NCBI RefSeq assembly: GCF_013410665.1
Contig: NZ_JACCFM010000001.1
Span: 1,178,001-1,242,000, forward strand
Reading direction: 5' to 3'
DNA: 64,000 nucleotides
From: Leifsonia psychrotolerans
GTDB lineage: Bacteria; Actinomycetota; Actinomycetes; Actinomycetales; Microbacteriaceae
Shown here: piece by piece, positions 17,962 to 28,215 of the stretch
Numbering within the stretch: the first letter of the stretch is position 1
Layout: every line of letters begins with the position of its first letter
Program-made: the position numbers and the translations under genes
Notes under the pieces: generated by a model
The model's input: the letters and a program-made list of their open reading frames with translations, nothing else
Databases searched by the model: none
Told to the model about the DNA's origin: nothing

Positions 17962-18672
17962 CTAATGGCCCATCCCGAGTCCACCATCGACGGGGATGAC
18001 GGCTCCGGAGATATAGCCGGCGTCGTCGCTCGCGAGCCACGTGACTACCCGGGCAACCTCGGTGGCTGTGGCGAAGCGCCCGGCCGGGATGTTGCGTTTG
18101 TATTCGATCTGCTGGGCTTCGGGAAGCTCGGCTGTCATATCGGTTTCGATGAAACCGGGGGCGACGACGTTCGCGGTGATCCCGCGGGCGCCCAGCTCGC
18201 GGGTAACGGAGCGGGCAAGCCCCACCAGTCCGCTCTTCGACGCGGAGTAGTTGACCTGACCGGCGGAGCCATACAGCCCGACCACGCTTGAGATCAGAAT
18301 GATGCGCCCAAAACGCGCTTTCAGCATGCCCTTCGAGGAGCGCTTCACAACGCGGAAAGCGCCGCTGAGGTTGGTGTCGATCACCGACGTGAAATCCTCG
18401 TCTGACATGCGCATGAGCAACATGTCTTTGGTGACTCCGGCATTGGCGACGACAACCTCGACCGGTCCATAGGCAGCCTCGATCTCGGTGAACGCCGCGT
18501 CGATCGATGCTGCGTCGGTGACGTCTGCGCGCACCGTCAAGCTGCCCTCGGGGCCGTTTCCGCTTCGTGCGGTCACGGCTACCCGGTGACCCTGAGCCAG
18601 AAACTCCTCGGCGATGGCGAAACCGATACCTCGGTTGCCGCCGGTAACAAGAACAGTGCGAGCCGTCGTCAT
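17962..18672 (-). CDS. fabG: 3-oxoacyl-[acyl-carrier-protein] reductase
   Basis: This 236-residue short-chain dehydrogenase has the NADP-binding TGGNRGIGFAIA, NAG (VVANAGVTKD) and the catalytic triad in ISSVVGLYGSAGQVNYSASKSG-like order (Ser, Tyr, Lys). The tail GAVIPVDGGLGMGH and the VTKDMLLMRM loop fit FabG/MabA, the NADPH-dependent reductase of fatty-acid elongation. GGAAGA precedes the ATG at 18672. It stands apart from other fatty-acid genes; a role in another ketoreduction cannot be ruled out. Confidence 0.87.
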   Translation of the reverse strand: MTTARTVLVTGGNRGIGFAIAEEFLAQGHRVAVTARSGNGPEGSLTVRADVTDAASIDAAFTEIEAAYGPVEVVVANAGVTKDMLLMRMSDEDFTSVIDTNLSGAFRVVKRSSKGMLKARFGRIILISSVVGLYGSAGQVNYSASKSGLVGLARSVTRELGARGITANVVAPGFIETDMTAELPEAQQIEYKRNIPAGRFATATEVARVVTWLASDDAGYISGAVIPVDGGLGMGH

Positions 18673-18810
18673 TCAGTCTTCCAATCTGTCGCCCAGCTGC
18701 CGAAAAGCCGGGGATCTGTGAAATCAAGCTTAGAGCGTCGCCGCGGATGCCCCACGAGACGTAGGCTGGAGGAAAGAACTTCCGCCGGCTCACCGAAGCG
18801 ACAGCCTCCC

Positions 18811-19143
18811 ATGAAACAGCAGTCCATCACCTCCCTTCCGATCTCGCCCGAGGTCGAACGCCGCAATCGAATGATCAAGTATTCGATTGCCATGGGCATC
18901 CGCGTGATCTGCATCGTTCTCATGCTGTTCGTGCACGGCTGGTGGCTACTGGTCTGCGCCATCGGGGCCGTGACACTCCCCTATTTTGCCGTCGTCATCG
19001 CCAACGTTCATTCGGATCCAACGGGGTCCCAGGTGGTTCGGCCTGGGGCAATTCAGGTCTTCCGTCGTGACGATGGCCGCACCGATGCCCAGCCGTCGGC
19101 TGATCTGCCCCCCAGCCCGCCGACCGATACGAAGGATTCATAA
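18811..19143 (+). CDS. DUF3099 family membrane protein
   Basis: This 110-residue protein has two hydrophobic segments (about 22-42 and 46-66), so it is a small integral membrane protein, followed by a soluble Pro/Asp-rich tail. The pattern EVERRNRMIKYSIAMGIRVICI is that of DUF3099, an actinobacterial family of unknown function. The frame is open further upstream, but the ATG at 18811 is the only sensible start. Its stop overlaps the next ATG by one base. With the next two genes it forms a tight operon ending in SURF1. Confidence 0.82.
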   Translation: MKQQSITSLPISPEVERRNRMIKYSIAMGIRVICIVLMLFVHGWWLLVCAIGAVTLPYFAVVIANVHSDPTGSQVVRPGAIQVFRRDDGRTDAQPSADLPPSPPTDTKDS

Positions 19144-19361
19144 TGCTCGGGCTTGGCGCCGACCTCACCTCCCCCACCTGTTCACGGGCTGGCTGTCGGC
19201 AGAATGCCACCTGGCGACTCGACTGGCGCAACCCCAAGATTCATGAAGAGGGTCGTGTCAGGACCTGGCTTGCCTGTGATGAGCATGTCGAGTATCTGCG
19301 CGAGTTTCTCGGTGCCCGCGATTTTCCCCTGACGGTTGCGGCCATGACGGTCAACGCATGA
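19143..19361 (+). CDS. Small zinc-ribbon-like hypothetical protein
   Basis: This 72-residue protein has a cysteine pair near the N-terminus (CSRAGC) and CDEH near residue 46, which could bind a metal. The central ATWRLDWRNPKIHEEGR stretch recurs, from memory, in actinobacterial proteins next to SURF1 genes and is sometimes misnamed acetone carboxylase. The function is unknown. The one-base and four-base overlaps with its neighbours show that it is translated as part of the DUF3099-SURF1 operon. Confidence 0.75.
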   Translation: MLGLGADLTSPTCSRAGCRQNATWRLDWRNPKIHEEGRVRTWLACDEHVEYLREFLGARDFPLTVAAMTVNA

Positions 19362-20200
19362 GGGGATGGAGGTTTGCCGTCTCGAAGCGCTGGGCCGGCT
19401 ATCTTGCCGTTGCCATGCTGTTTGCCGCGGCCTGCGCCGGATTGGGAATGTGGCAAGTCGCCCGCCGCGACCAGGCACTCGCCGAGATCGCGAAGGTCAC
19501 CAACAATTTCGACGCCGCGCCGATCCCGGTGGCGGAGGCGCTGCCCTCCCTCGACGCGTTCACCGCATCGCAGAAATGGCTTCCGGTACAACTCACGGGA
19601 ACCTATTTGATCGATGACGAAATGCTGGTGCGCAACCGCCCACTGAATATCACGCCGGGATTCGAGGTTCTCACGCCACTCCTGCTTTCCGACGGAACCG
19701 TGTTCATCGTCGACCGCGGCTGGGTGCCGACCGGCGACAAACAGGATGCCCCCGATATCGTTCCCGCAGCACCCACCGGAACTGTGACTGTCGTTGCTCG
19801 CCTCAAAGCAAGTGAGCCCACTCTGATCGGCCGGACCGCGAGTGGCAACCAGGTCGCAACGATCAACCTCACCGAAATCGAGAAGCGGCTCGGAACTCCG
19901 ACCTACACCGGCGCCTACGGTCTGATGGCCTCTGAGGATCCAGCCTCCGCGACCCGCCCCGTGGCAGTCGTGCGACCCCCCGCGGACGAAGGGCCACACC
20001 TCTCGTATGCGTTCCAGTGGTTCGTCTTCGGCGTGCTTGCCTTTATCGGCCTCGGTTGGGCGGTACGCCAGGAATATCGTGATGTGAACTCCGAGGATCC
20101 CGAAGAACAGAAGCGGGCTGCCCAGCGTGCGAGGCGCAAGGCCGCGAAGCCGCGCAGCGATGCCGAAGTGGAAGACGCACTGCTCGACTCCCGACGCTGA
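19358..20200 (+). CDS. SURF1 family cytochrome oxidase assembly protein
   Basis: This 280-residue protein has the SURF1 plan: a transmembrane helix near residues 10-32 (AGYLAVAMLFAAACAGLGMWQ, here with the typical GxWQ end), a periplasmic domain with VRNRPLNITPGFEVLTPL and VDRGWVP, and a second helix near 222-242 (SYAFQWFVFGVLAFIGL). A charged tail rich in Glu and Lys/Arg is cytoplasmic. SURF1 helps place heme A in cytochrome aa3 oxidase subunit I, which fits ctaA and ctaB in this window. It is the last gene of its operon and a strong terminator follows. Confidence 0.9.
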   Translation: MRGWRFAVSKRWAGYLAVAMLFAAACAGLGMWQVARRDQALAEIAKVTNNFDAAPIPVAEALPSLDAFTASQKWLPVQLTGTYLIDDEMLVRNRPLNITPGFEVLTPLLLSDGTVFIVDRGWVPTGDKQDAPDIVPAAPTGTVTVVARLKASEPTLIGRTASGNQVATINLTEIEKRLGTPTYTGAYGLMASEDPASATRPVAVVRPPADEGPHLSYAFQWFVFGVLAFIGLGWAVRQEYRDVNSEDPEEQKRAAQRARRKAAKPRSDAEVEDALLDSRR

Positions 20201-20212
20201 CCGAACGGGAAT

Positions 20213-20248
20213 GACGAAGGCGGCGGGCACATGCCCGCCGCCTTCGTC
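20213..20248. terminator. Bidirectional intrinsic terminator
   Basis: A perfect 16-bp GC-rich stem (20213-20228 with 20233-20248) closes on the loop ACAT, between the convergent SURF1 and ABC-F genes. Confidence 0.85.
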
Positions 20249-20261
20249 GATTCTCAGCCGC

Positions 20262-21860
20262 CTACGCGAGCGTGATCAAGTCGAGGTAATCCTTATTCCA
20301 GTGATCCTCGATACCATCCGGAAGAATCAGCACACGCTCGGGGTTCAACGCCTCAACGGCCCCCTCGTCGTGACTGACCAGCACAACGGCCCCACTGTAG
20401 TGAGCAAGCGCATCCAGAATCTCTTCGCGGCTGGCCGGGTCCAAGTTGTTCGTGGGCTCATCGAGTAAAAGCACGTTGGCGCCAGAAACCACAATCATGG
20501 CCAACGCGAGTCTCGTCTTCTCACCGCCGGAAAGCACACCGGCGAGCTTGTGAGAGTCGTCACCCGTGAACAGGAACGAACCGAGCACCTTACGGGCTTC
20601 CATCTCAGTGATGTTGGGCGATGAGGACACCATGTTCTCGAGCACCGAGCGCTTCACATCGATCGTCTCGTGTTCCTGGGCGTAGTAGCCGATGCGCAGA
20701 CCATGGCCGTGTTCGATCGTACCGGTGTCCGACGCGTCGACGCCGGCCAGCATGCGCAGCATGGTCGTCTTCCCCGCACCGTTCAGTCCCAGGATGACGA
20801 CCTTAGAACCGCGATCGATGGCCATATCGACACCGGCAAAGATTTCAAGCGAGCCGTAACTCTTCGACAGGTTCGTCGCCATGATCGGCGTGCGGCCGCA
20901 GGGAGCCGGCTCGGGAAAGCGCAGTTTGGCCACCCGGTCGACGGCGCGTACGGCCTCGAGGCCGGAGAGAAGTTTCTCGGCGCGAGCCACCATCTGGTGA
21001 GCTGCGGCGGCCTTGCTGGCCTTCGCACCGAATCGGGCGGCCTGCATCTGCAACGTCGACGCCTTCTTTTCGGCGTTCATGCGTTCCTTGCGACGGCGCT
21101 CCTCATCGGAGGCACGCTGGCGCAGGTAGTTCTTCCAGTTCATGTTGTAGACGTCGATGATGGTGCGGTTTGCATCCAGGTAGAAGACCCGGTTCACCGA
21201 TTCGCCGACGAGTTCGATGTCGTGGCTGATGATGATGCATCCGCCACGGTAGCTCTTCACGAATTCGCGCAACCAGACGACGGAATCGGCGTCAAGGTGG
21301 TTGGTCGGCTCGTCGAGGATCATGGTCTCGGCCGCGGAGAACAGAATTCGGGCCAGCTCGATGCGGCGACGCTGACCGCCCGAGAGCGTCTTCAGTTGCT
21401 GGTCGAGGATGTGGTCAGGCAGGCTCAGGTTGCTCGCGATGGATGACGCTTCAGCCTCGGCGGCGTAGCCACCGAGAGCGTTGAACTGATCGGTAAGCGA
21501 GCCGTACTTGCGCATGGCCGCCGAAGCGATTGAGTCATTCGAGTCCCCCATGAGCATGCTTGACTCCTGCATCCCGAGCGCGATCGAGCCGAGACCACGT
21601 GCGTCGAGGATGCGCGTGCGCGCCAGCATCTCGGGGTCACCCGAACGCGGGTCCTGCGGCAGGTAGCCGATCTCCCCGATGCGCTCGATCTTGCCCTTCG
21701 TGGGCAGCGTCTCCCCGGCCAGGGTCTTTGTCAGGGTCGTCTTGCCGGCACCGTTACGACCAACGAGGCCAATCTTGTCGCCATCGGAGACGCGGAAGTT
21801 CACGCCTTCCATGAGCACGCGTGCCCCCACTCGGATTTCGAGATCTTGCACACTGAGCAC
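20262..21860 (-). CDS. ABC-F family ATPase (ribosome-associated type)
   Basis: This 532-residue protein has two ATPase domains in tandem and no membrane segments, as in ABC-F factors that act on the ribosome (EttA/Uup/YbiT type). Walker A motifs are GRNGAGKTTLTK and GLNGAGKTTMLR, signatures are LSGGQRRRIELAR and LSGGEKTRLALA, and Walker B motifs are MILDEPTNHLD and LLLDEPTNNLD. A basic linker (about 255-320, RASDEERRRKERMNAEKK) joins them. The C-terminal tail is short. The frame is open to 21947, but the GTG at 21860 (protein VLSVQDLEIRVGA) matches the expected start. Whether it relieves stalling or gives antibiotic resistance is not clear. Confidence 0.9.
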   Translation of the reverse strand: MLSVQDLEIRVGARVLMEGVNFRVSDGDKIGLVGRNGAGKTTLTKTLAGETLPTKGKIERIGEIGYLPQDPRSGDPEMLARTRILDARGLGSIALGMQESSMLMGDSNDSIASAAMRKYGSLTDQFNALGGYAAEAEASSIASNLSLPDHILDQQLKTLSGGQRRRIELARILFSAAETMILDEPTNHLDADSVVWLREFVKSYRGGCIIISHDIELVGESVNRVFYLDANRTIIDVYNMNWKNYLRQRASDEERRRKERMNAEKKASTLQMQAARFGAKASKAAAAHQMVARAEKLLSGLEAVRAVDRVAKLRFPEPAPCGRTPIMATNLSKSYGSLEIFAGVDMAIDRGSKVVILGLNGAGKTTMLRMLAGVDASDTGTIEHGHGLRIGYYAQEHETIDVKRSVLENMVSSSPNITEMEARKVLGSFLFTGDDSHKLAGVLSGGEKTRLALAMIVVSGANVLLLDEPTNNLDPASREEILDALAHYSGAVVLVSHDEGAVEALNPERVLILPDGIEDHWNKDYLDLITLA

Positions 21861-21956
21861 AGCAATAGTCCGTTCAGAAGAGGGATGACAGAGACGGCCC
21901 GACCGGACCAACTCTCTAGTATATTTGCACGCGCGCCGCGCGCGCACCGATCGTGC

Positions 21957-22586
21957 TCAGGCGAGGCTTCCCCGGAGGGCCTTCTCGACCCAATCGCGAT
22001 ACGCAACCGAGCCCCAGCCCAACTCGGTCACCAGCGTGCGGTACACCTGCGGGTGCCCCAGCGCCCAGATTGCGGCGGCTGCTTCATGGTCGCTCATTCC
22101 GCCGCGAAGGCCGTGAAGCACGCGCAAGGACGACGCCGCTTCGCCATAGTTGTGCAGTCGGGCTGCTGCTCGTTTACGCTCGAGCTCCGCCACCTCCGAG
22201 TCGACCGTTGCGGCTTGACTGATCACTCGGTGTATATCTGCTGTGCGTTCGTTGACTTCGAGGAACCAGTCGGCGAGTACCCGAATCACCACGGGCGCGC
22301 TCGTGGCCGCCGCAACCCGGTAGCGCAACACTGCGGGAACGAGCGCCGGTGCATCACGGCCGGCGGCTGCCAGGTCAAGCACAGCAGAGAGCAGCTCGGC
22401 CTTATTGCCGACAGAATTGTAGATCGTTTGTACCGCCACACCGGCTTCCTCCGCAATCGCAGCGAGAGAACTGGCCACGTAGCCCCGCGAAAGCATAAGC
22501 CTGCTCGCGGCAACGGCAATCTCCTGCTTCGTTGCCGCGGCGCGCTCACGACGACGTCTTTCCGAGGGTGTCTCCAGATCAGCCAT
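21957..22586 (-). CDS. TetR family transcriptional regulator
   Basis: This 209-residue protein has an N-terminal helix-turn-helix typical of TetR (EIAVAASRLMLSRGYVASSL, AIAEEAGVAVQTIYNSVGNK) and a helical ligand-binding domain. The inducer is unknown. I chose the ATG at 22586 (MADLETPSERRR); an ATG at 22607 is possible. It lies 96 bases upstream of the ABC-F gene on the same strand and could regulate itself or that gene. The suf operon ends just upstream behind its own terminator. Confidence 0.85.
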   Translation of the reverse strand: MADLETPSERRRRERAAATKQEIAVAASRLMLSRGYVASSLAAIAEEAGVAVQTIYNSVGNKAELLSAVLDLAAAGRDAPALVPAVLRYRVAAATSAPVVIRVLADWFLEVNERTADIHRVISQAATVDSEVAELERKRAAARLHNYGEAASSLRVLHGLRGGMSDHEAAAAIWALGHPQVYRTLVTELGWGSVAYRDWVEKALRGSLA

Positions 22587-22671
22587 GAAATTAGAGTAGC
22601 ATTCCATGAACTTGAATGTGGTTCGAATGTGCTATGCACGCACCTCTCAGGCGACCTGCGACGACAAAGCA

Positions 22672-22706
22672 CACAGCGCCCTCGTTGTGACAACGAAGGC
22701 GCTGTG
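22672..22706 (-). terminator. Intrinsic terminator of the suf operon
   Basis: A 16-bp stem with one mismatch (22672-22687 with 22691-22706) lies 33 bases after the end of sufT. It is followed on the minus strand by only a short T run. Confidence 0.7.
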
Positions 22707-22738
22707 AAACGCGAACCGACGGGCGACCCGCGCGAGAA

Positions 22739-23068
22739 TTAGATCGAGAAGCCGAGAGCGCGCATCATGTCGCGGCCGTCATCGGTGATCTTCTCGGGAC
22801 CCCACGGCGGCATCCACACCCAGTTGATGCGGAACTGGTCGACGACGCCATCGAGCGCCTCGGCCGTCTGTTCCTCAAGCACATCGGTCAACGGGCAGCC
22901 GGCCGACGTGAGTGTCATGTGAATGATGAGGGCGTCGTTGTCGTCGTCCCAGCCCAGGTCGTAGATGAGCCCGAGGTCGACGATATTGATGCCGAGCTCG
23001 GGATCCATGACGTCTTTCAACGCTTCCTCGACCTCGTCGTAGCGCGCCGGACTCAGTGTTGAAACCAT
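22739..23068 (-). CDS. sufT: Fe-S cluster assembly factor SufT (MIP18/DUF59 family)
   Basis: This 109-residue protein is a single DUF59 domain: DVMDPELGINIVDLGLIYDL at the start and the conserved cysteine in MTLTSAGCPLTDVLEEQ. Such proteins help Fe-S cluster maturation or transfer. It is the last gene of the suf operon, four bases after sufC. No cysteine desulfurase (sufS) or scaffold (sufU) gene follows, although these often complete the cluster in actinobacteria. Confidence 0.9.
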   Translation of the reverse strand: MVSTLSPARYDEVEEALKDVMDPELGINIVDLGLIYDLGWDDDNDALIIHMTLTSAGCPLTDVLEEQTAEALDGVVDQFRINWVWMPPWGPEKITDDGRDMMRALGFSI

Positions 23069-23072
23069 ACGA

Positions 23073-23837
23073 TTAGCCTACGTTCGACTCGGTCAAATAG
23101 CGATCGTAGCCTTCTTCTTCAAGGCGGTCCGCCAACTCGGGGCCTCCCTGCTCGGCCACGCGTCCGTTGACGAAGACGTGAACGAAGTCAGGCTTGATGT
23201 AGCGCAGGATACGCGTGTAGTGCGTAATCAGCAGCAGGCCCAGCCCCGTAGTCTCTTTGGCCCGGTTGACGCCCTCGGAGACGATCTTCAGTGCGTCGAC
23301 GTCGAGACCGGAGTCGGTCTCATCGAGAACGGCGAACTTAGGCTTCAGCAGTTCAAGCTGCAGAATCTCGTTGCGCTTCTTCTCGCCACCGGAGAACCCC
23401 TCGTTGACGTTTCGCTCGGCAAAACTCTTGTCCATCTTGAGGTTCGCCATCGCGCCGCGAACATCCTTGATCCAGGTGCGAATGGGTGGTGCTTCCCCGT
23501 CGATCGCGGTTTTGGCCGTGCGCAGGAAGTTCGTCACCGACACGCCGGGAATCTCGACCGGGTACTGCATGGCCAGGAACATTCCAGCGCGGGCACGCTC
23601 ATCGACGGTCATCGTGAGCACCTCGACGCCGTCGAGCAGGATGGATCCGCTCTCAACGTGGTACTTGGGGTGGCCGGCGATCGTGTACGCCAGGGTGGAC
23701 TTGCCCGAGCCGTTCGGCCCCATGATCGCGTGAATCTCGCCCTCATTGATCGTGAGGTTGACGCCGCGCAGAATCTGCTTGGTGCCCTGGTCGGTCTCGA
23801 CGCTGACGTGCAGGTCTTTGATCTCAAGAACAGACAT
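23073..23837 (-). CDS. sufC: Fe-S cluster assembly ATPase SufC
   Basis: The 254-residue protein is an ABC-type ATPase that drives the SufBCD scaffold. It carries Walker A ([17 protein letters not shown]), [13 protein letters not shown] (signature), [17 protein letters not shown] (Walker B and D-loop) and the H-loop in LITHYTRIL. The sequence [19 protein letters not shown] is typical of SufC and not of transporters. It is separated from the Rieske gene by 62 bases. Confidence 0.96.
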   Translation of the reverse strand: MSVLEIKDLHVSVETDQGTKQILRGVNLTINEGEIHAIMGPNGSGKSTLAYTIAGHPKYHVESGSILLDGVEVLTMTVDERARAGMFLAMQYPVEIPGVSVTNFLRTAKTAIDGEAPPIRTWIKDVRGAMANLKMDKSFAERNVNEGFSGGEKKRNEILQLELLKPKFAVLDETDSGLDVDALKIVSEGVNRAKETTGLGLLLITHYTRILRYIKPDFVHVFVNGRVAEQGGPELADRLEEEGYDRYLTESNVG

Positions 23838-23899
23838 GAATCAGTTTTCTCTTTCGTTTCTTCCAGCGCGCAAGCGCCGGGAGGCTGGGCCTCAGGGAG

Positions 23900-24226
23900 C
23901 TATACGGGCAGGATGACAGTGGGGTCGATGTAGACGTCGCCGTCAATCAACTCGACCTGATAAACAGGCACCGGTTCGTAGGCCGGGAGGGTGATCGGCT
24001 TGCCGGTTCGGAGTGAGAACTTCGAACCGTGCGCCCAGCACTCCAGGGTGTCGTCTTCGACGAAACCCTCTGACAGAGAGATATCTCCGTGCGTGCAGGT
24101 GTCACCGATCGCGAAAACGTCGCCGTTGCCGTCGCGCACGAGGGCAATCGGAACACCATCGATGTCCACTTTGACGGCCTGGTTGGGTTCGAGGTCATCG
24201 AAACCGCAAATTTTTACGGATGCCAT
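23900..24226 (-). CDS. Rieske-type [2Fe-2S] ferredoxin of the suf operon
   Basis: This 108-residue protein carries both cluster-binding motifs: CTHGD near residue 44 and CWAHGSKFSLRTG near 63. It matches the ferredoxin subunit of non-heme oxygenases. Its place between sufD and sufC, three bases after sufD, suggests a job in Fe-S assembly, perhaps as an electron donor or cluster carrier. Similar genes occur in the suf operons of related actinobacteria, from memory. Confidence 0.9.
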   Translation of the reverse strand: MASVKICGFDDLEPNQAVKVDIDGVPIALVRDGNGDVFAIGDTCTHGDISLSEGFVEDDTLECWAHGSKFSLRTGKPITLPAYEPVPVYQVELIDGDVYIDPTVILPV

Positions 24227-24229
24227 GGT

Positions 24230-25483
24230 TTACTCGCCGTCCGTTCCGCGCAGTTCGGTTTCAATCGCTTCCTGAAGCCGGGCTTCGAGCGGCGCTGAGC
24301 CGATCTTCTGCACGATCTCGGTGAGGAAGCCGCGCACGACAAGTCGGCGCGCCTCGTCTTCGCTGATACCGCGCGACTGTAGGTAGAAGAGTTGCTCATC
24401 GTCGAAGCGGCCGGTGGCACTGGCGTGCCCCGCGCCGAGGATGTCGCCGGTCTCGATCTCGAGGTTCGGCACTGAGTCGGCCCGAGTCCCCTCGGTCAGC
24501 ACGAGGTTGCGGTTCTGTTCGTAGCTGTCGGTACCGGTCGCGGTGTTGCCGATCAGCACGTCACCGATCCACACCGTGCGCGCGCCCTGCCCCTGCAACG
24601 CACCCTTGTAGGTGACGCGGCTGCGACTGTGCGGGCCGACATGGTTGATGTAGACCTGCTGCTCGAGATGCTGACCGGCGTCGGCGAAGTACAGGCCGAG
24701 AGCTTCGATGTCTGAGCCGGAACCGACCAGGTGAATCGACGGATTCACACGCACGATGCTGCCACCGAGTGTGACCACAATGTGCTTGAGACGTGCGTCT
24801 CGGCCAATCGTCGCGAAGTGATTCGACAGCTGAACTGCGGTGTCATCCCATTCCTGCACCGTGATCACCGTGAGGTTCGCCGACTCGCCGAGAATGATCT
24901 CAACGTTCTCGGTCAGGCGGGCATCGCCCGTGTTCTCGAGGATCACGACAGCCTGGCTGAACGGCTTCGCGTCGATGATGGTGTGAGCACCACGTGGAGC
25001 AGAGCCCAGATTCGCCCGGGTGAGGGTGAATTCCTTCGGCTCCTCGCCGCTGACGGTGATGGCGAGAGCCTTCTCGAATGCACCCCAGGCGTTCGCAGAA
25101 GCGCGCTCTTCCGGCAGCCCCGCGAGACCGATGCGAGCGTCGTCGCGACCCACCCAGTCGACGCTCACGCCAGCAACATCCGTTGACGACACGTCGTAGG
25201 TCGAGCCGTCAAGCGTGCCGGCGGTCAGATCGGTGAATTTGGCGACAGGCGAAAGCTTCCACACCAATTCGCGGCCGGTGACGGCCTCGAAGTCGGCGAC
25301 GTTGACGCTCTTGAACCGGTCAGAACGGGTCTGCACCGGGATGAAACCGAAACGACCATCCGAGTGCTCTTTGATTCCGTGCTGTCCGGCGGTGGGCATT
25401 GCTTCTGACGCAGTGTCGCCGTTGGTGCTGTTCGCGTTGTTCGTAGATTTATCGTTGTTCGTAGTTACAGAGGCGACGGACAT
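24230..25483 (-). CDS. sufD: Fe-S cluster assembly protein SufD
   Basis: This 417-residue protein is the SufD half of the SufBCD scaffold. The C-terminal beta-helix shows the family patterns NLVLTEGTRADSVPNLEIET and GHASATGRFDDEQLFYLQSRG, with the conserved ISEDEARRLVVRGF near the end. The first 35 residues are low complexity and rich in Asn, Ser and Thr (TTNNDKSTNNANSTNG), unusual for this GC-rich genome, and may be disordered. The start at 25483 directly abuts the sufB stop. Confidence 0.94.
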   Translation of the reverse strand: MSVASVTTNNDKSTNNANSTNGDTASEAMPTAGQHGIKEHSDGRFGFIPVQTRSDRFKSVNVADFEAVTGRELVWKLSPVAKFTDLTAGTLDGSTYDVSSTDVAGVSVDWVGRDDARIGLAGLPEERASANAWGAFEKALAITVSGEEPKEFTLTRANLGSAPRGAHTIIDAKPFSQAVVILENTGDARLTENVEIILGESANLTVITVQEWDDTAVQLSNHFATIGRDARLKHIVVTLGGSIVRVNPSIHLVGSGSDIEALGLYFADAGQHLEQQVYINHVGPHSRSRVTYKGALQGQGARTVWIGDVLIGNTATGTDSYEQNRNLVLTEGTRADSVPNLEIETGDILGAGHASATGRFDDEQLFYLQSRGISEDEARRLVVRGFLTEIVQKIGSAPLEARLQEAIETELRGTDGE

Positions 25484-26902
<1,419 letters not shown>

Positions 26903-27167
26903 ACTTACCTCTTCTCCTATCCAGCACAACCCGGATATCAGTCCGGTCATTCCCGGACATGGTTTCAGAAGGAGACCCTGTCGAGAACGGGTTGCGAGGA
27001 TGGCTACGTTGCGTACCTAAGATTGACATGGACGACTCGCACTGCGCTCGAACCACGCGCCAGAGCGTGAGAAGTCCATGAAACACCTAATTCTACAGGT
27101 TGGCGGAGGCAATTGTCGTGAATGGCAGCGTTTTCCCATCTGCTGAGCGGAACAGGAAGTAAAACCA
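26903..27167. promoter_or_regulatory. Divergent promoter region between sufB and ctaA
   Basis: These 265 bases hold no gene. A short palindrome, TCCGG-TCATTC-CCGGA (26950-26965), lies about 50 bases ahead of sufB. I saw no clear known operator (SufR, IdeR or Fur type). Both genes presumably start here. Confidence 0.4.
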
Positions 27168-28130
27168 GTGAATCGGATTATGCCCAGAGTCGTCGACACT
27201 CGAATTCGAGTGATCGCTTGGGTCTATCTGGCCGCGCAGATTCTGCTCGTCGGAACCGGTGGGCTGGTGCGCTTGACGAGTTCAGGATTGGGCTGTCCCA
27301 CCTGGCCCGCCTGCACGGCGGATTCCCTCGTGAACACGCCCGAAATGGGCATCCACGGCTTGATCGAGTTCGGCAACCGCCTGCTCGGCGTCGCGCTCGG
27401 AATTTTGGCCATCGTGGCCTTTCTCTCCGTCTGGCGCATGCGTCAGACCCGTCCGGATCTCTTCCGCCTCACCCTTTTCGCGGGCCTCGGCATTCCCGCC
27501 CAGGCGTTCATCGGCGGCATCAGCGTCTGGACGCAGCTGAACCCCTACGTGGTCGGGCTGCACTTTGTTATTTCGGCGATTCTGGCGGGGCTGTGCACGG
27601 CGTTCGTGTTCCGCACCTACACGGAAATGGGGCCGCGGGTTGTTGCTGTCCCCCGCTGGTATCTCATCGTCACGCATCTCACAAGCGTTGTCGTGGCTCT
27701 CACCGTTCTCGTCGGCATCATGACCACGGGATCCGGCCCGCACGCGGGCGATGCCAATGCGCCCCGCAACGGTCTGAACTCCGAGTTGCTCCAACACATC
27801 CACGCGTGGCCGGCCTACACGACTTTCGCGCTGACCCTCGTGTTGCTGTTCGCAGCATTCCGCCTCCGGCTGCAGACGTTGCCCTGGGCGGCCCTGCTTC
27901 TCGTCGTCGAACTCGTTCAGATCGGAGTCGGATTGCTTCAGGCCCGCACAGGTCTTCCGCCGCTTATGGTCGGCATCCACATGATCCTTTCCTGCGTGCT
28001 GGTCTCGGCACTGGTCTCGCTGATCCTGCACCTCACAAAACCGGCGGGGCTACCGACCGCTGTGCTCACCACGGACAGCAGCGCTGCCGCTCCGACGGAT
28101 GCCTCCACCGCAGCGGCGGGTTCGGTCTAA
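27168..28130 (+). CDS. ctaA: Heme A synthase (COX15/CtaA family)
   Basis: The 320-residue protein has about eight hydrophobic segments and makes heme A from heme O. Recognisable marks are TGGLVRLTSSGLGCPTWPAC, the helix-end EFGNRLLG with its glutamate, and the heme-binding histidines in GLHFVISA, LLQHIHAWPAY and VGIHMILS. The cysteine pair in the first extracytoplasmic loop resembles the Bacillus type. The GTG at 27168 has AGGAAG nine bases upstream; an ATG at 27180 is an alternative. With ctaB on the opposite strand it supplies heme A to cytochrome aa3. Confidence 0.92.
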   Translation: MNRIMPRVVDTRIRVIAWVYLAAQILLVGTGGLVRLTSSGLGCPTWPACTADSLVNTPEMGIHGLIEFGNRLLGVALGILAIVAFLSVWRMRQTRPDLFRLTLFAGLGIPAQAFIGGISVWTQLNPYVVGLHFVISAILAGLCTAFVFRTYTEMGPRVVAVPRWYLIVTHLTSVVVALTVLVGIMTTGSGPHAGDANAPRNGLNSELLQHIHAWPAYTTFALTLVLLFAAFRLRLQTLPWAALLLVVELVQIGVGLLQARTGLPPLMVGIHMILSCVLVSALVSLILHLTKPAGLPTAVLTTDSSAAAPTDASTAAAGSV

Positions 28131-28215
28131 GCCGAGCGGCCGTGGGATCACGGTCGGTGTCGTTCGCGACGCATGCCCCCTGTTCAGGGGAATAGTGGGC
28201 GATTATCCTGTGGGC

